From: Thermoplasmatota archaeon
Lineage (GTDB): Archaea; Thermoplasmatota; Penumbrarchaeia; JANQNL01
DNA length: 37,799 bases
Direction: 5' to 3'
NCBI GenBank assembly: GCA_028279585.1
Contig: JANQNL010000184.1
Location: 1-37,799, forward strand
In this document: in pieces, positions 1 through 9,202 of the stretch
Position numbering within the stretch: the first letter of the stretch is position 1
How the letters are laid out: every line of letters begins with the position of its first letter
Translations under genes and position numbers: made by a program
Notes under the pieces: model-generated
Seen by the model: only the letters and a program-made list of their open reading frames with translations
Databases searched by the model: none
Told to the model about the DNA's origin: nothing

Positions 1-1
1 G

Positions 2-3000
2 ATCCCGGTTTACCAGAATGTATCCAGAGGTGGGGCGTACCTTGTCTACGGGGGCGATGACCTCGCAATACTGAACCAGACACAATGGTGTGGTCCAGGC
101 GCTCCGTGCAAGGATCCCTCGGACCTCGCTATTGGAAGATGGATACAGGCTGTTGGTGTAGAGGGGCGTGGAGGATCAGGGACCGCATTTGGGGATGTGA
201 ACGGTGATGGATACGATGATATCGTGATAGGAACTCCGAAGGACATAGGGGGGTCGGCCATCAACTCGGGTGGTATAGATATCGTCATCGGAAGAGCGAA
301 CCGGTCCACAATGGCCCCGATGATCACTGTCAATGAGAGTGCCAACCTTACGATCTATGGACTGGGAAGTAAGGATGAGTTCGGTTACTGGGTAGATTGT
401 GGAGATTGTGATGGGGACGGACTAGAGGACATCATCGTTGGAGCTCCTGGGGGCGATGGATGGAACGAGGATGTCAAAAAGTGTGGAGAGGTCCACCTGA
501 TATGGGGAATGTCCCACAAGGGTAGTGGCCTTGCACCTTACGGAACGAACGATACACGATTGGAGCTTGACGTGACAGACACCCTCCTATCCTCACGTCG
601 AATAATCGGTGACAACGAGGATGACATGCTCGGTCAGAGGGTCTTTGCCCAGGACCTTGATGGAGATGACCGGACAGAGATATTCTGCTCAAGCATGTTC
701 GCAGATGGCTATGCCAATGAAAAGGAGAACTGTGGAGAGATCCTCATCGTCTACGGCCGAAATCGGACCGAGTATCCCGGACTAATATCTGTGTCTAGGG
801 GCAATGTGGATGCCATCATCGAGGGTGGCCATGAGTTCGACATCCTCGGAGGCGACATGGAGATCTTGGACGTCAACGATGATGGGATAAGGGACATCCT
901 GGTCTCGGCGGTGGAGGCGGATGGACCGGACGGGGAGCGGAGGAACTGTGGTGAGATCTACATCCTTACTGTCCTTCCGTTCGGAACCCGTGGAATGGTG
1001 CTGCTTGACGGATACGACACCGGGACCCACACCCTGGGAGCAGGGAAGACCTGCTTTGCCAAGTATCAAGATTACAAGTTCAGGCTCATGCTGACATCGG
1101 CATGGGGTCTTTCTGATATCAAGGAGGTCAACCTGACCCTGGCACCAGGGCTTGTGGACTACCAGATGACCATAGACCTTGATGGAACACAGACTTTCAC
1201 AGAGACAGCTGACCCCCACGACCTTGTGGAACTGCGTTCGGACCAGTGTTCAGTATCTGTAGGTGGTGATGACATCATCGACATCGACATGGTCATGGAG
1301 TTCGACTGGGCCTTCCCCACAGAGGAGTATGTGAACTGGACAGCACAGGTGACGAATGCCACAGGCAAGGTCCTCACTGACAAGTTCGTGGGAGTGATGC
1401 GGGTCGAGAACGACCTGGACATGCACGGGAACTTGAAGCTGAACGCTCCGAGTTCAGGGAACGTGACCCTGAACGGAAGTTGGGTCCGTTCGTCCGAACC
1501 GGTCCAGATATCGGACCTGACCGTGGTTTACGAGGGATCGACCCAGTGCATCCCTGACCCGTCCTACTATGGGCTTCGGTTGCTCAGCGAGAACCCATCC
1601 CAGTGGACCATCCCGAACAAGCCCAATGGTAGGGTGGAGTACGAGTTCATCACCGATGAGGCCTTCCCAGGTGATGCCCGGATGCTGCACGAACTTGACA
1701 TCATCGATGTTGGGGGAGAGGACGGACCAGCACATGCAACCGATGTGTCAGATGTTCATTGGACCTTCAGGATCGATGGGGATGGACCTACCATCGATGG
1801 CATCGAGCTTGTTGAAGGCTCCACAGTAGTCAATGATGTTGCATATGTCCATTCGACCACAGCGAACATCACCTATGACTCTGTGAACGATGACACGTAC
1901 GTCGGAGGGGTCCGGTCGACAAGATGGGGAGCCCACATCGCCAACGATACCATGGGCATCAGGGACGTGTTCGTCACCCACAACGACCCTTACGACGAAG
2001 GCAACGCCACCCCGTTCAGGGAGATGGGGGGACTGGAGGGCAGGTACTACGACCTTCCTAACTTTGACTCACTTGCTATGGTCAGGACCGACGAGACCAT
2101 AGATTTCTCCTTAGATGACTGGGGAGTATGGGGACCGTCCGAGACAATGAACGTGGACTGGTTCTCGGTCAGATGGACCGGTTATCTTTACTGCAATTAC
2201 TCATCGACCTACAACTTCTATGTGACCGCTGACAATGATGCTCGATTGTTCCTGGACGGAGAACTGGTCTACGACCAATGGGACCACTCCAGCAGCGGAC
2301 ACTTCCCCAAGTACATGACCAAGGGCTTCCACACTATCAGACTCGAGTATCGTGAAAGAGCTGGTGTTGCCCAGATGAAACTGGAGTGGCAGGTGTCCAT
2401 CCTGGACAGGGAGATCATTCCAACCTACAACTTATTCCACATCTCCAACAGGGCCATGATCGAGGACATCTCCCAGGGGACCAACACCATCTCGATGTGG
2501 GCTGTGGATTGGCTCGGGAACGAGGGGCCTGTGGAGTCCTTCGATGTTCTCATCGACACCACGGTGCCGACCATCCAGTCCGGGATACAGCCGGACGTTT
2601 GGATGAACAGGTCCGACCCAGTGCATGCTCTGCAGCTTTATGATGCAGAATCTGCTATCGATCCGGAGCGACTTGAGTTCTCGGTGGATGATTCTGCGAC
2701 ATGGATAGTTGATGTTGGGAACTTCTCTGCCATGTCGCCGACCGACCCGACCATGGGGTACTCTGCGTATGTTCAGCTAGAGGACATGACCTCTGGAGAA
2801 CACACCCTGAACGTGAAATGCTGGGACAGAGCACAGAACCCATCTTTGGACCATCACTTCGACTTCAAGATAGATGTTACTCCACCACTGATGACCATTG
2901 AGGAACCCGAGAAGGTCTGGAATAAGAACACTGGGACCTTGAACCTCTCCATGTACGATCATCATTCTGGAATGGGTAGTGGGTATCTCGCCTACAGGAC

Positions 3001-4099
3001 GAAGGTCGAAGATGCTACGGTGTTCAGTGATTGGTTCATCATTAACAGCTCGATGGTTGAGATGTCGGCTGATAATCGGACCGCTTCGATCTTCCAGAGG
3101 ATATGGCTACCAGAGGGTGACGATCACCAGGTCCAAATTGGAGCTTGGGACGCCGTAGGCAACTACAATGTCTCCAAGACCTACATCATCGACGTATCCA
3201 TCCCAGAAAAGAACTTACCCCCAGTACCCGTGCTTGCATCTCCGATCGCTAACGGGTCCTACATCTCATCAGAACCCATCATGTTCTCGGCCGAGGGGTC
3301 ATGGGACCCCAACCCGTACGACAATGGTTCGTTGTCATTCAGATGGTACAAGGGCGGCACAGAGCTTTTCGGTTCGTCCATGCGGTTCAACGAGTCATTG
3401 TTGCCCGGCAACTACACATTCATCCTTGAGGTGTCTGACGGAGAGTTCGATGTTGAGATCATGTTCTGGATCTCGGTCCTGTCTCCAGCCGACTGGCACG
3501 CCCAGAACGATGGAAGCGGGGGGGATGGTGGGGACGGGGATGGAGATGGTGATGGAGGAGCTATGGGAAGCACAGAGAGATTGGTTCTCATCATGGTGCT
3601 TGCCCTTCTGTTCCTGCTCATCATCGTAGCGCTCATCATCATTTACCTATACACCAGAAAACGCGGTAAGAAGGAAGAAGAGGAGGAAGAGGAATCGGAT
3701 GGGTGGCTCGAGGAAAGACCCCAGATGGCCTCCAGTGTGAGCGAGGATGGAAAGGGCGATGAGGCGGACAAGCTCTACGGGAAGAAGAAAGGCAAGAAGG
3801 GCAAGAAAGGGAAAAAGGGGAAGGGTAAGAAGAAGAAGGCGGAGAAGCTTGCTGACCCATCCCCGGACGAGGAGTTGGAGGCTGCACCGGAGCATGAGGC
3901 CTTGCCACCTGCATCGGAGGAGCTGGAGGCTGAGGGAGAGCTGGACGAGGACCTTGATGATCACTTCGATGACGACGACGATGAATTCTTCGACGATGAT
4001 CTTGAGGGAGAGGAAATGTTCGAAGATGACCCTGATGAGGATGATATGTTCGACGACGAGGACATGTTCGATGACGATGAAGAAGATCTAGAGTTATAG
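2..4099 (+). CDS. Large FG-GAP/PA14 surface protein, 5' end outside window
   Basis: The reading frame is open from base 2, so the start lies upstream; 1365 codons are visible. The first third holds FG-GAP (integrin-alpha-like) repeats with Ca-binding loops such as GDVNGDGYDDIVIG and GDCDGDGLEDIIVG. A PA14-like module lies at about nt 2026-2410 (GRYYDLPNF to LEWQVSILDRE), then Ig/PKD-like repeats including GSWDPNPYDNGSLSFRWYK near 3300-3480. A Gly/Asp-rich spacer leads to one membrane helix (about 3579-3652) and a cytoplasmic tail that is first Lys-rich (KKKGKKGKKGK) and then almost all Asp/Glu. Many N-x-S/T sequons suggest N-glycosylation. It is a paralog of the next gene throughout its length. 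Likely a cell-surface adhesion or receptor protein; the ligand cannot be read from the sequence. Confidence 0.85.
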   Translation: MPVYQNVSRGGAYLVYGGDDLAILNQTQWCGPGAPCKDPSDLAIGRWIQAVGVEGRGGSGTAFGDVNGDGYDDIVIGTPKDIGGSAINSGGIDIVIGRANRSTMAPMITVNESANLTIYGLGSKDEFGYWVDCGDCDGDGLEDIIVGAPGGDGWNEDVKKCGEVHLIWGMSHKGSGLAPYGTNDTRLELDVTDTLLSSRRIIGDNEDDMLGQRVFAQDLDGDDRTEIFCSSMFADGYANEKENCGEILIVYGRNRTEYPGLISVSRGNVDAIIEGGHEFDILGGDMEILDVNDDGIRDILVSAVEADGPDGERRNCGEIYILTVLPFGTRGMVLLDGYDTGTHTLGAGKTCFAKYQDYKFRLMLTSAWGLSDIKEVNLTLAPGLVDYQMTIDLDGTQTFTETADPHDLVELRSDQCSVSVGGDDIIDIDMVMEFDWAFPTEEYVNWTAQVTNATGKVLTDKFVGVMRVENDLDMHGNLKLNAPSSGNVTLNGSWVRSSEPVQISDLTVVYEGSTQCIPDPSYYGLRLLSENPSQWTIPNKPNGRVEYEFITDEAFPGDARMLHELDIIDVGGEDGPAHATDVSDVHWTFRIDGDGPTIDGIELVEGSTVVNDVAYVHSTTANITYDSVNDDTYVGGVRSTRWGAHIANDTMGIRDVFVTHNDPYDEGNATPFREMGGLEGRYYDLPNFDSLAMVRTDETIDFSLDDWGVWGPSETMNVDWFSVRWTGYLYCNYSSTYNFYVTADNDARLFLDGELVYDQWDHSSSGHFPKYMTKGFHTIRLEYRERAGVAQMKLEWQVSILDREIIPTYNLFHISNRAMIEDISQGTNTISMWAVDWLGNEGPVESFDVLIDTTVPTIQSGIQPDVWMNRSDPVHALQLYDAESAIDPERLEFSVDDSATWIVDVGNFSAMSPTDPTMGYSAYVQLEDMTSGEHTLNVKCWDRAQNPSLDHHFDFKIDVTPPLMTIEEPEKVWNKNTGTLNLSMYDHHSGMGSGYLAYRTKVEDATVFSDWFIINSSMVEMSADNRTASIFQRIWLPEGDDHQVQIGAWDAVGNYNVSKTYIIDVSIPEKNLPPVPVLASPIANGSYISSEPIMFSAEGSWDPNPYDNGSLSFRWYKGGTELFGSSMRFNESLLPGNYTFILEVSDGEFDVEIMFWISVLSPADWHAQNDGSGGDGGDGDGDGDGGAMGSTERLVLIMVLALLFLLIIVALIIIYLYTRKRGKKEEEEEEESDGWLEERPQMASSVSEDGKGDEADKLYGKKKGKKGKKGKKGKGKKKKAEKLADPSPDEELEAAPEHEALPPASEELEAEGELDEDLDDHFDDDDDEFFDDDLEGEEMFEDDPDEDDMFDDEDMFDDDEEDLEL

Positions 4100-4122
4100 G
4101 AGCACGAGTTCACTCGTGCTCC
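4099..4122. terminator. Perfect inverted repeat just after the stop codon
   Basis: GGAGCACGAGT and ACTCGTGCTCC are perfect complements separated by TC. The repeat begins on the last base of the upstream stop codon and ends shortly before the TATA-like box of the next gene. It could fold as a transcript-end hairpin, or bind a dimeric regulator as DNA. There is no long T-run after it, so a classical terminator is only one reading. Confidence 0.5.
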
Positions 4123-4126
4123 AACA

Positions 4127-4138
4127 ATATTATATAAC
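4127..4138 (+). promoter_or_regulatory. TATA-like box of the second surface protein
   Basis: An ATATTATATAA stretch lies about 22-28 bases before two in-frame ATG codons (4154 and 4160). This spacing fits an archaeal TBP site driving a leaderless or nearly leaderless transcript, and shows that the second gene can be transcribed independently of the first. Confidence 0.55.
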
Positions 4139-4153
4139 TATACACGCCTGTTT

Positions 4154-7100
4154 ATGAGCATGACAGCCACAGCCAGGACCGCTCTGGTCATCAGCGCCCT
4201 GCTACTGCTTTCGACCGTTCTCATACTCGCTCCGACGTCAGCTACAGCTCCAGAGAGCCGGGATGACATCGTGGACTCGTTCAAGTCCATCCAAGGGTAC
4301 ATCGACCTGGACGACTACCTGCACGGGATCTTCTACGGAGAGATCGGAGGAAGCCCATATGGGGACTCCCTGGGTCAATCCATGACCGCAGGGGACCTTG
4401 ACGGTGACGGATACGTGGACCTTGTGATGACCGCTATGTACGGACAGGGCTACGACGACATCGGCAGTGGCGACGGAGAGGTGTACATCTTCTTCTCCGA
4501 TGGTCCAGACGACTTCACAGGCGAGCATGATATGACGCTTGAATCCCCGGACGTCGTCATCAAGGGTGGGAACGACAGGCCTGAAGAGATCGCCATCTCT
4601 TGGACCATCGGTTCAGAGTGCCACTTCGGCCACGACATAGCCATTGGTGACTTCAACAAGGATGGGATCGACGATATAGCGACAAGTGCCCCTGACATCT
4701 CTGTCAGAGAGATCCCAGCTCCGTTCAGGGCCATCTCGACCTATGGCGAGGTCTACATTTTCTACGGTCGCGCCCGGGGTGCTTGGCCTGCAACCATCGA
4801 TGCAAGGAACCAGAACGATGTGATGTGGTGGGCCAGCGAGGAGGCGGACAGACTAGGTGCATCCTTGGCCGCAGGCGATTTCGACAACGATGGATGGGAT
4901 GACCTTTTGGTCGGAGCCCCCGGAAAGAACGATTGTGTGAACACTGGTTTCGAGACCGTGACCCGCGGTGGAGCATACCTTCTGTTCGGTGCCAACGACC
5001 AGACCGAGATGGGGGATACGAGGTTCCTGGGAGCAGGTGCTCAGTTGAAGGATGGTCACGAGCTCCCACTCTGCAAGTACTTCCAGGCAAGTGGTGTGGA
5101 AGGACGTGGCGGTGCGGGCGTCACAATGGGTGATGTCAACAATGACACCTACGACGATGTGATCATTGGAACCCCAGAATCCGTTGGCGGCCAGTATCCG
5201 AACACAGGTAGCGTGGACGTCATCATTGGACGTGGGGATAGAACGACCGTGCCTTCGCTCAATGAATTGAACCAGTCCTCCAACCTGACCCTCTGGGGTC
5301 CGAACACCCATGACAAGTTCGGGACGGACATCTGCACAGGAGATGTGGATGGGGACGGCAAGGAGGACATCATCATCGGAACCCCCGGTGCAGACGGCGT
5401 CAATAACGATGTGGACGAAAGTGGAGAAGCGTGGATCGTGTGGGGGAAGAACCATGTCGGCAGCGGTTTAGCACCTTACGGCTCGAACGATGGGCAGATC
5501 CAGGTTGAGGTTGTTGATGGTTCTGTTGGAGCTATCAGGGTCGTGGGGGATGACGAGGACGACCAGCTGGGCCAGAAGGTGTTCGCATCAGACCTGGACA
5601 AGGACAACAGGACCGAGGTGTTCTGCTCTGCGATGTTCGCAGATGGGTTCCAGAACGAGCGTGAGAACTCGGGAGAGGTCGTCGTCGTTTACGGAAAGGA
5701 CAGGGGTGACCTGCCTTCTATCATCAAGGAGTCCAGAGGCAATACTGACGCCATCATCCTTGGTGGAGTATCCTTCGACATCCTTGGTGGAGCAATGGAG
5801 GTCTTTGACGTCAACAGGGACGGTATCATGGACATCCTCATCTCTGCTGTGGAGGCTGATGGACCTGACGGGAACAGGAGGAACTGCGGCGAGATCTACA
5901 TCCTCACTGTGCTTCCGTTCGGGACCAGAGGAATGTTCCTTCTGGATGGATATGATGTGCCTACCCAGGCCCTATCAGGGGGAAAGACCTGTTTTGCAGG
6001 CTATCGCGAATACAACTTCAGGATGATGCTGACGTCCGCATGGGGCATGGGTGACATCGACACGGTGAATCTGACCATCGGACCAGGTGTCATCAATTAC
6101 GACATGCAGATCGATGTGAACAGTGTGACGTTCACAGAGGTCTCTGATCCACTGAACGTCATCACGCTCAACTCCAGTGCGTGTTCCGTCACACCTGGTC
6201 TGGGGGACATAGTCAACATCGACCTGACCTTCGGGTTCGACTGGAACTTCCCCACAGAGGACCTCATCAACTGCACGGCCGAGATAACGAACATGACCGG
6301 TAAGCAGCTCACAGACACCTTCGCCAATGTGTTCCAGGTCGAGAACGACCTGGACCTGGAAGGGAACGCGAAGCTCATGGCCGCAAGCTCTGGGAATGCC
6401 ACGCAGAACGGTAGCTGGGTTCGCAACAGCGAGCCAGTTACAGCTACTGGACTTGTCGTCGTATACGAGGGGTCGGACCAGTGCTTCCCCCATGTGGACG
6501 ACTACAAGGTGACGCTCACAAGCCAGGTACCCACACAGTGGACCTTCCCCGAGCGTGCTGACGGCAGACTGCAGATGGAGTTCCTTGCAGACAACGCGTT
6601 CGTAGATACGGCGTTGATGGAGTACGAGGTCGACATCATCGAGATAGGTGGAGCCACAGGTCCTGCGCACGCTATGGACCGATCGAACGTGAACTGGACC
6701 CTACGAACCGATGGTGTAGGACCGGAGATCGAAGGGCTTCGGTTGGTCGAGGGGTCACAGGTCGTAGACGGAGTGGCCTACGTCCATTCCACTAGCGCCA
6801 ACATCACCTATGACGAGGTCATCGAGACCAACTACATCGGAGCTCCGCATTCCAGGTGGGGACCGTACATAACTAACGACACCATGGGTGTCAGGGACAT
6901 CTATGCTACCACCGAGGACGCCTTCGATGAGGCGAACGCAACACCGTTCAGGTCATCTGGTGGTTTGACCGGCAGATATTATGATGCAGAGAACTTCGAC
7001 GAGCTCAAGATGGTCCGGACCGACCCTGTGATCGATTTCACCACTGACGACTGGGGAACCTGGGGGCCTACAGAGACCATGAACGTCGACTGGTTCACGG

Positions 7101-9202
7101 TCAGGTGGACCGGGTATCTCTACACCAACTACACAAGCACTTACAACTTCTATCTCACCGTGGACAACGATGCCAGATTGTGGATCGACGGCTTCGAGGT
7201 CTACGATTCTTGGGACAAGACCGGCAGCGGTCATATCCCGCTTTTCATGGAGAAGGGATTCCATACGATAAGGTTGGACTACCGGGAGAGGGTCGGTATC
7301 GCAAGCTGCAGTTTGGAGTGGCAGGTGTCTACGCTTGACCGTGAGGTCATTCCGGCTTACAACCTGTTCCATGTTTCAGATACAGCTACATTATCGGACA
7401 TCGCCCAGGGTGAGAACACCGTCTCAGTTTGGAGCGTTGACTGGCTTGGCAATATCGGCTCTGTTCAGACCTTCGACCTGCTCATCGATACTGTGGTGCC
7501 TACTGTCACTGCAGACTTCGATGACTCAGAGTGGATCAACACGACCTACGCCATGCTGGACCTCAACTTCATCGATGCTGAGTCCGCCATCGATCTTGAT
7601 ACCATAGAGTTCTGGTTCGATGGGGGAACACGCTACCAGATGAACACATCGAACATCTCCAGCGTTGACCTCATGGACCCCACAGCAGGATACGAGGCTC
7701 GAGTTGTCGTCCAGGACCTGACCAGCGGGGACCATGCGCTTGGTGTGCAGTGCTCCGACAGGGCACAGAACCCATCTGTTGCGCATTCGTTCGGATACAA
7801 GGTCGATGTTACCGAACCTGTTGTGACCCTGCAGGACCCAGGTCGTTTATGGGACGGGTATGATGGTCAGCTGAACTTCTCCGCATACGACCATCATAGC
7901 GGTTTGGACGATGGATGGGTCGGTTATAGGTTGTACATCGCTGGTGGTGCGGACTGGTCCAACTGGGTCGACCTGGATTCATGGATAGATATCGATCCGG
8001 ACGCATCCACCTTCGAGGCCATTGTGAACTTCTCCTTACCGCTTGGGACCGGACACAAGGTCCAGGTAGGGGTTCGTGATGCTGCCGGCCACTTCAATGT
8101 GTCCGAGGAGTTCACCATCGATATCGAGATAATGGAGATCAACTACCCGCCGGTAATCGTGCTTGCATCTCCTGTGATGAACAGCTCATACGAAGCAGGA
8201 AAGCCGTTACTGTTCTCTGCTGAGGGAACCTGGGACCCGAACCCGTCGGACAATAGCTCGTTGAGCTTCAGTTGGTACAAGTCCGGGGTCGAGCTGTTCG
8301 GTTCGTCCATGAAGTTCAATGAGACCCTGCCCACAGGTAACTACACGTTCATACTGACCGTCTCTGATGGGGTCAACGATGTCAGCCTTATGTTCTGGAT
8401 AGAGATGCTGTCTCCAGAGGATTGGCAGCAGCATATCGATGATCCGAACGGAACCGGCGGCGGAGGGGGAGGCGGTGGCTCCGGTGGAAACGGTTCAGGT
8501 GAAGATGGTGACGATGGAGGCTTTGTCGATACTGCAACCTCCAATCCGATGTGGATAGTCATTGTCATCGTGGTCCTGCTCCTTGTTGGAACAGCCATCG
8601 TTCTGTTCCTGTTCATGGGTAAGAAGAAGCAGAAGCGCGAGTATGGTCCACCGGACGAGGAGGAAGAGGAGGAAGAAGAGTTCGGCGAGGACTGGATAGA
8701 CCAGCGCCCGCAGGCTGCCACCACTATCTCCGAGGAGGAGCTTGCGGCACAGCAGGCTGCGATGTATGGCGAGCCCGTTGCAGAGGAACCACCCAAGGAT
8801 AGGAAGAAAGGGCGTGGACGCAAGGGTGGGCGCAAGGGCAGGAAGAAGCAGCTCGAAGCTGACGAGCCAGAGGCACTACCTCCAGCATCAGAAGAGGTCG
8901 AAGAGGATGTTCTTGGACTAGGGGAGGAAGAGGAGATCGAGGTGGAGGAAGAGGACGAGTTCATGGATCTAATCGAATCTGACGATTCTTCAGATCTTTC
9001 GGGTGGTGACCCTCAAGAGCACGACGAGGACGAGATGGAAGTGGTGGAGGACGACGACGACCTCGATTTCGATGAGGAGGACGACGAGGAAGAAGTAGAG
9101 TATGAGGACGATGAGCTCGACTTCGATGATGAAGAGGATGAGTACGAGCTCGGCTCTTCTGAAACTTCAGATCTGACCAAGAGCTATCAGGACGAGGATT
9201 GA
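4154..9202 (+). CDS. Large FG-GAP/PA14 surface protein with signal peptide
   Basis: A 1682-residue paralog of the preceding gene, here complete. The N-terminus is a signal peptide (hydrophobic core ALVISALLLLSTVLIL, then a likely cleavage after an Ala-rich stretch). FG-GAP repeats run from about nt 4340 to 5900 (GDLDGDGYVDLV, GDFDNDGWDDLLVG, GDVDGDGKEDIIIG). A PA14-like module lies at about 6960-7330, PKD-like domains follow (GTWDPNPSDNSSLSFSWYK near 8230-8280), then a poly-Gly spacer, one membrane helix (about 8553-8620) and a cytoplasmic tail of about 190 residues with a Lys/Arg-rich patch followed by long Asp/Glu runs. ATG 4160 is an alternative start. Its 3' end overlaps the convergent glycosyltransferase gene by 16 bases. 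Predicted to be anchored in the membrane with its bulk outside the cell. Confidence 0.88.
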   Translation: MSMTATARTALVISALLLLSTVLILAPTSATAPESRDDIVDSFKSIQGYIDLDDYLHGIFYGEIGGSPYGDSLGQSMTAGDLDGDGYVDLVMTAMYGQGYDDIGSGDGEVYIFFSDGPDDFTGEHDMTLESPDVVIKGGNDRPEEIAISWTIGSECHFGHDIAIGDFNKDGIDDIATSAPDISVREIPAPFRAISTYGEVYIFYGRARGAWPATIDARNQNDVMWWASEEADRLGASLAAGDFDNDGWDDLLVGAPGKNDCVNTGFETVTRGGAYLLFGANDQTEMGDTRFLGAGAQLKDGHELPLCKYFQASGVEGRGGAGVTMGDVNNDTYDDVIIGTPESVGGQYPNTGSVDVIIGRGDRTTVPSLNELNQSSNLTLWGPNTHDKFGTDICTGDVDGDGKEDIIIGTPGADGVNNDVDESGEAWIVWGKNHVGSGLAPYGSNDGQIQVEVVDGSVGAIRVVGDDEDDQLGQKVFASDLDKDNRTEVFCSAMFADGFQNERENSGEVVVVYGKDRGDLPSIIKESRGNTDAIILGGVSFDILGGAMEVFDVNRDGIMDILISAVEADGPDGNRRNCGEIYILTVLPFGTRGMFLLDGYDVPTQALSGGKTCFAGYREYNFRMMLTSAWGMGDIDTVNLTIGPGVINYDMQIDVNSVTFTEVSDPLNVITLNSSACSVTPGLGDIVNIDLTFGFDWNFPTEDLINCTAEITNMTGKQLTDTFANVFQVENDLDLEGNAKLMAASSGNATQNGSWVRNSEPVTATGLVVVYEGSDQCFPHVDDYKVTLTSQVPTQWTFPERADGRLQMEFLADNAFVDTALMEYEVDIIEIGGATGPAHAMDRSNVNWTLRTDGVGPEIEGLRLVEGSQVVDGVAYVHSTSANITYDEVIETNYIGAPHSRWGPYITNDTMGVRDIYATTEDAFDEANATPFRSSGGLTGRYYDAENFDELKMVRTDPVIDFTTDDWGTWGPTETMNVDWFTVRWTGYLYTNYTSTYNFYLTVDNDARLWIDGFEVYDSWDKTGSGHIPLFMEKGFHTIRLDYRERVGIASCSLEWQVSTLDREVIPAYNLFHVSDTATLSDIAQGENTVSVWSVDWLGNIGSVQTFDLLIDTVVPTVTADFDDSEWINTTYAMLDLNFIDAESAIDLDTIEFWFDGGTRYQMNTSNISSVDLMDPTAGYEARVVVQDLTSGDHALGVQCSDRAQNPSVAHSFGYKVDVTEPVVTLQDPGRLWDGYDGQLNFSAYDHHSGLDDGWVGYRLYIAGGADWSNWVDLDSWIDIDPDASTFEAIVNFSLPLGTGHKVQVGVRDAAGHFNVSEEFTIDIEIMEINYPPVIVLASPVMNSSYEAGKPLLFSAEGTWDPNPSDNSSLSFSWYKSGVELFGSSMKFNETLPTGNYTFILTVSDGVNDVSLMFWIEMLSPEDWQQHIDDPNGTGGGGGGGGSGGNGSGEDGDDGGFVDTATSNPMWIVIVIVVLLLVGTAIVLFLFMGKKKQKREYGPPDEEEEEEEEFGEDWIDQRPQAATTISEEELAAQQAAMYGEPVAEEPPKDRKKGRGRKGGRKGRKKQLEADEPEALPPASEEVEEDVLGLGEEEEIEVEEEDEFMDLIESDDSSDLSGGDPQEHDEDEMEVVEDDDDLDFDEEDDEEEVEYEDDELDFDDEEDEYELGSSETSDLTKSYQDED

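Noticed and set aside
8341..8964. Long Ser-rich minus-strand frame opposite the acidic tail of the second surface protein
   Set aside because: It is the complement of GAG/GAA/GAC runs, which read as Ser/Pro codons on the other strand; no start signal or domain.
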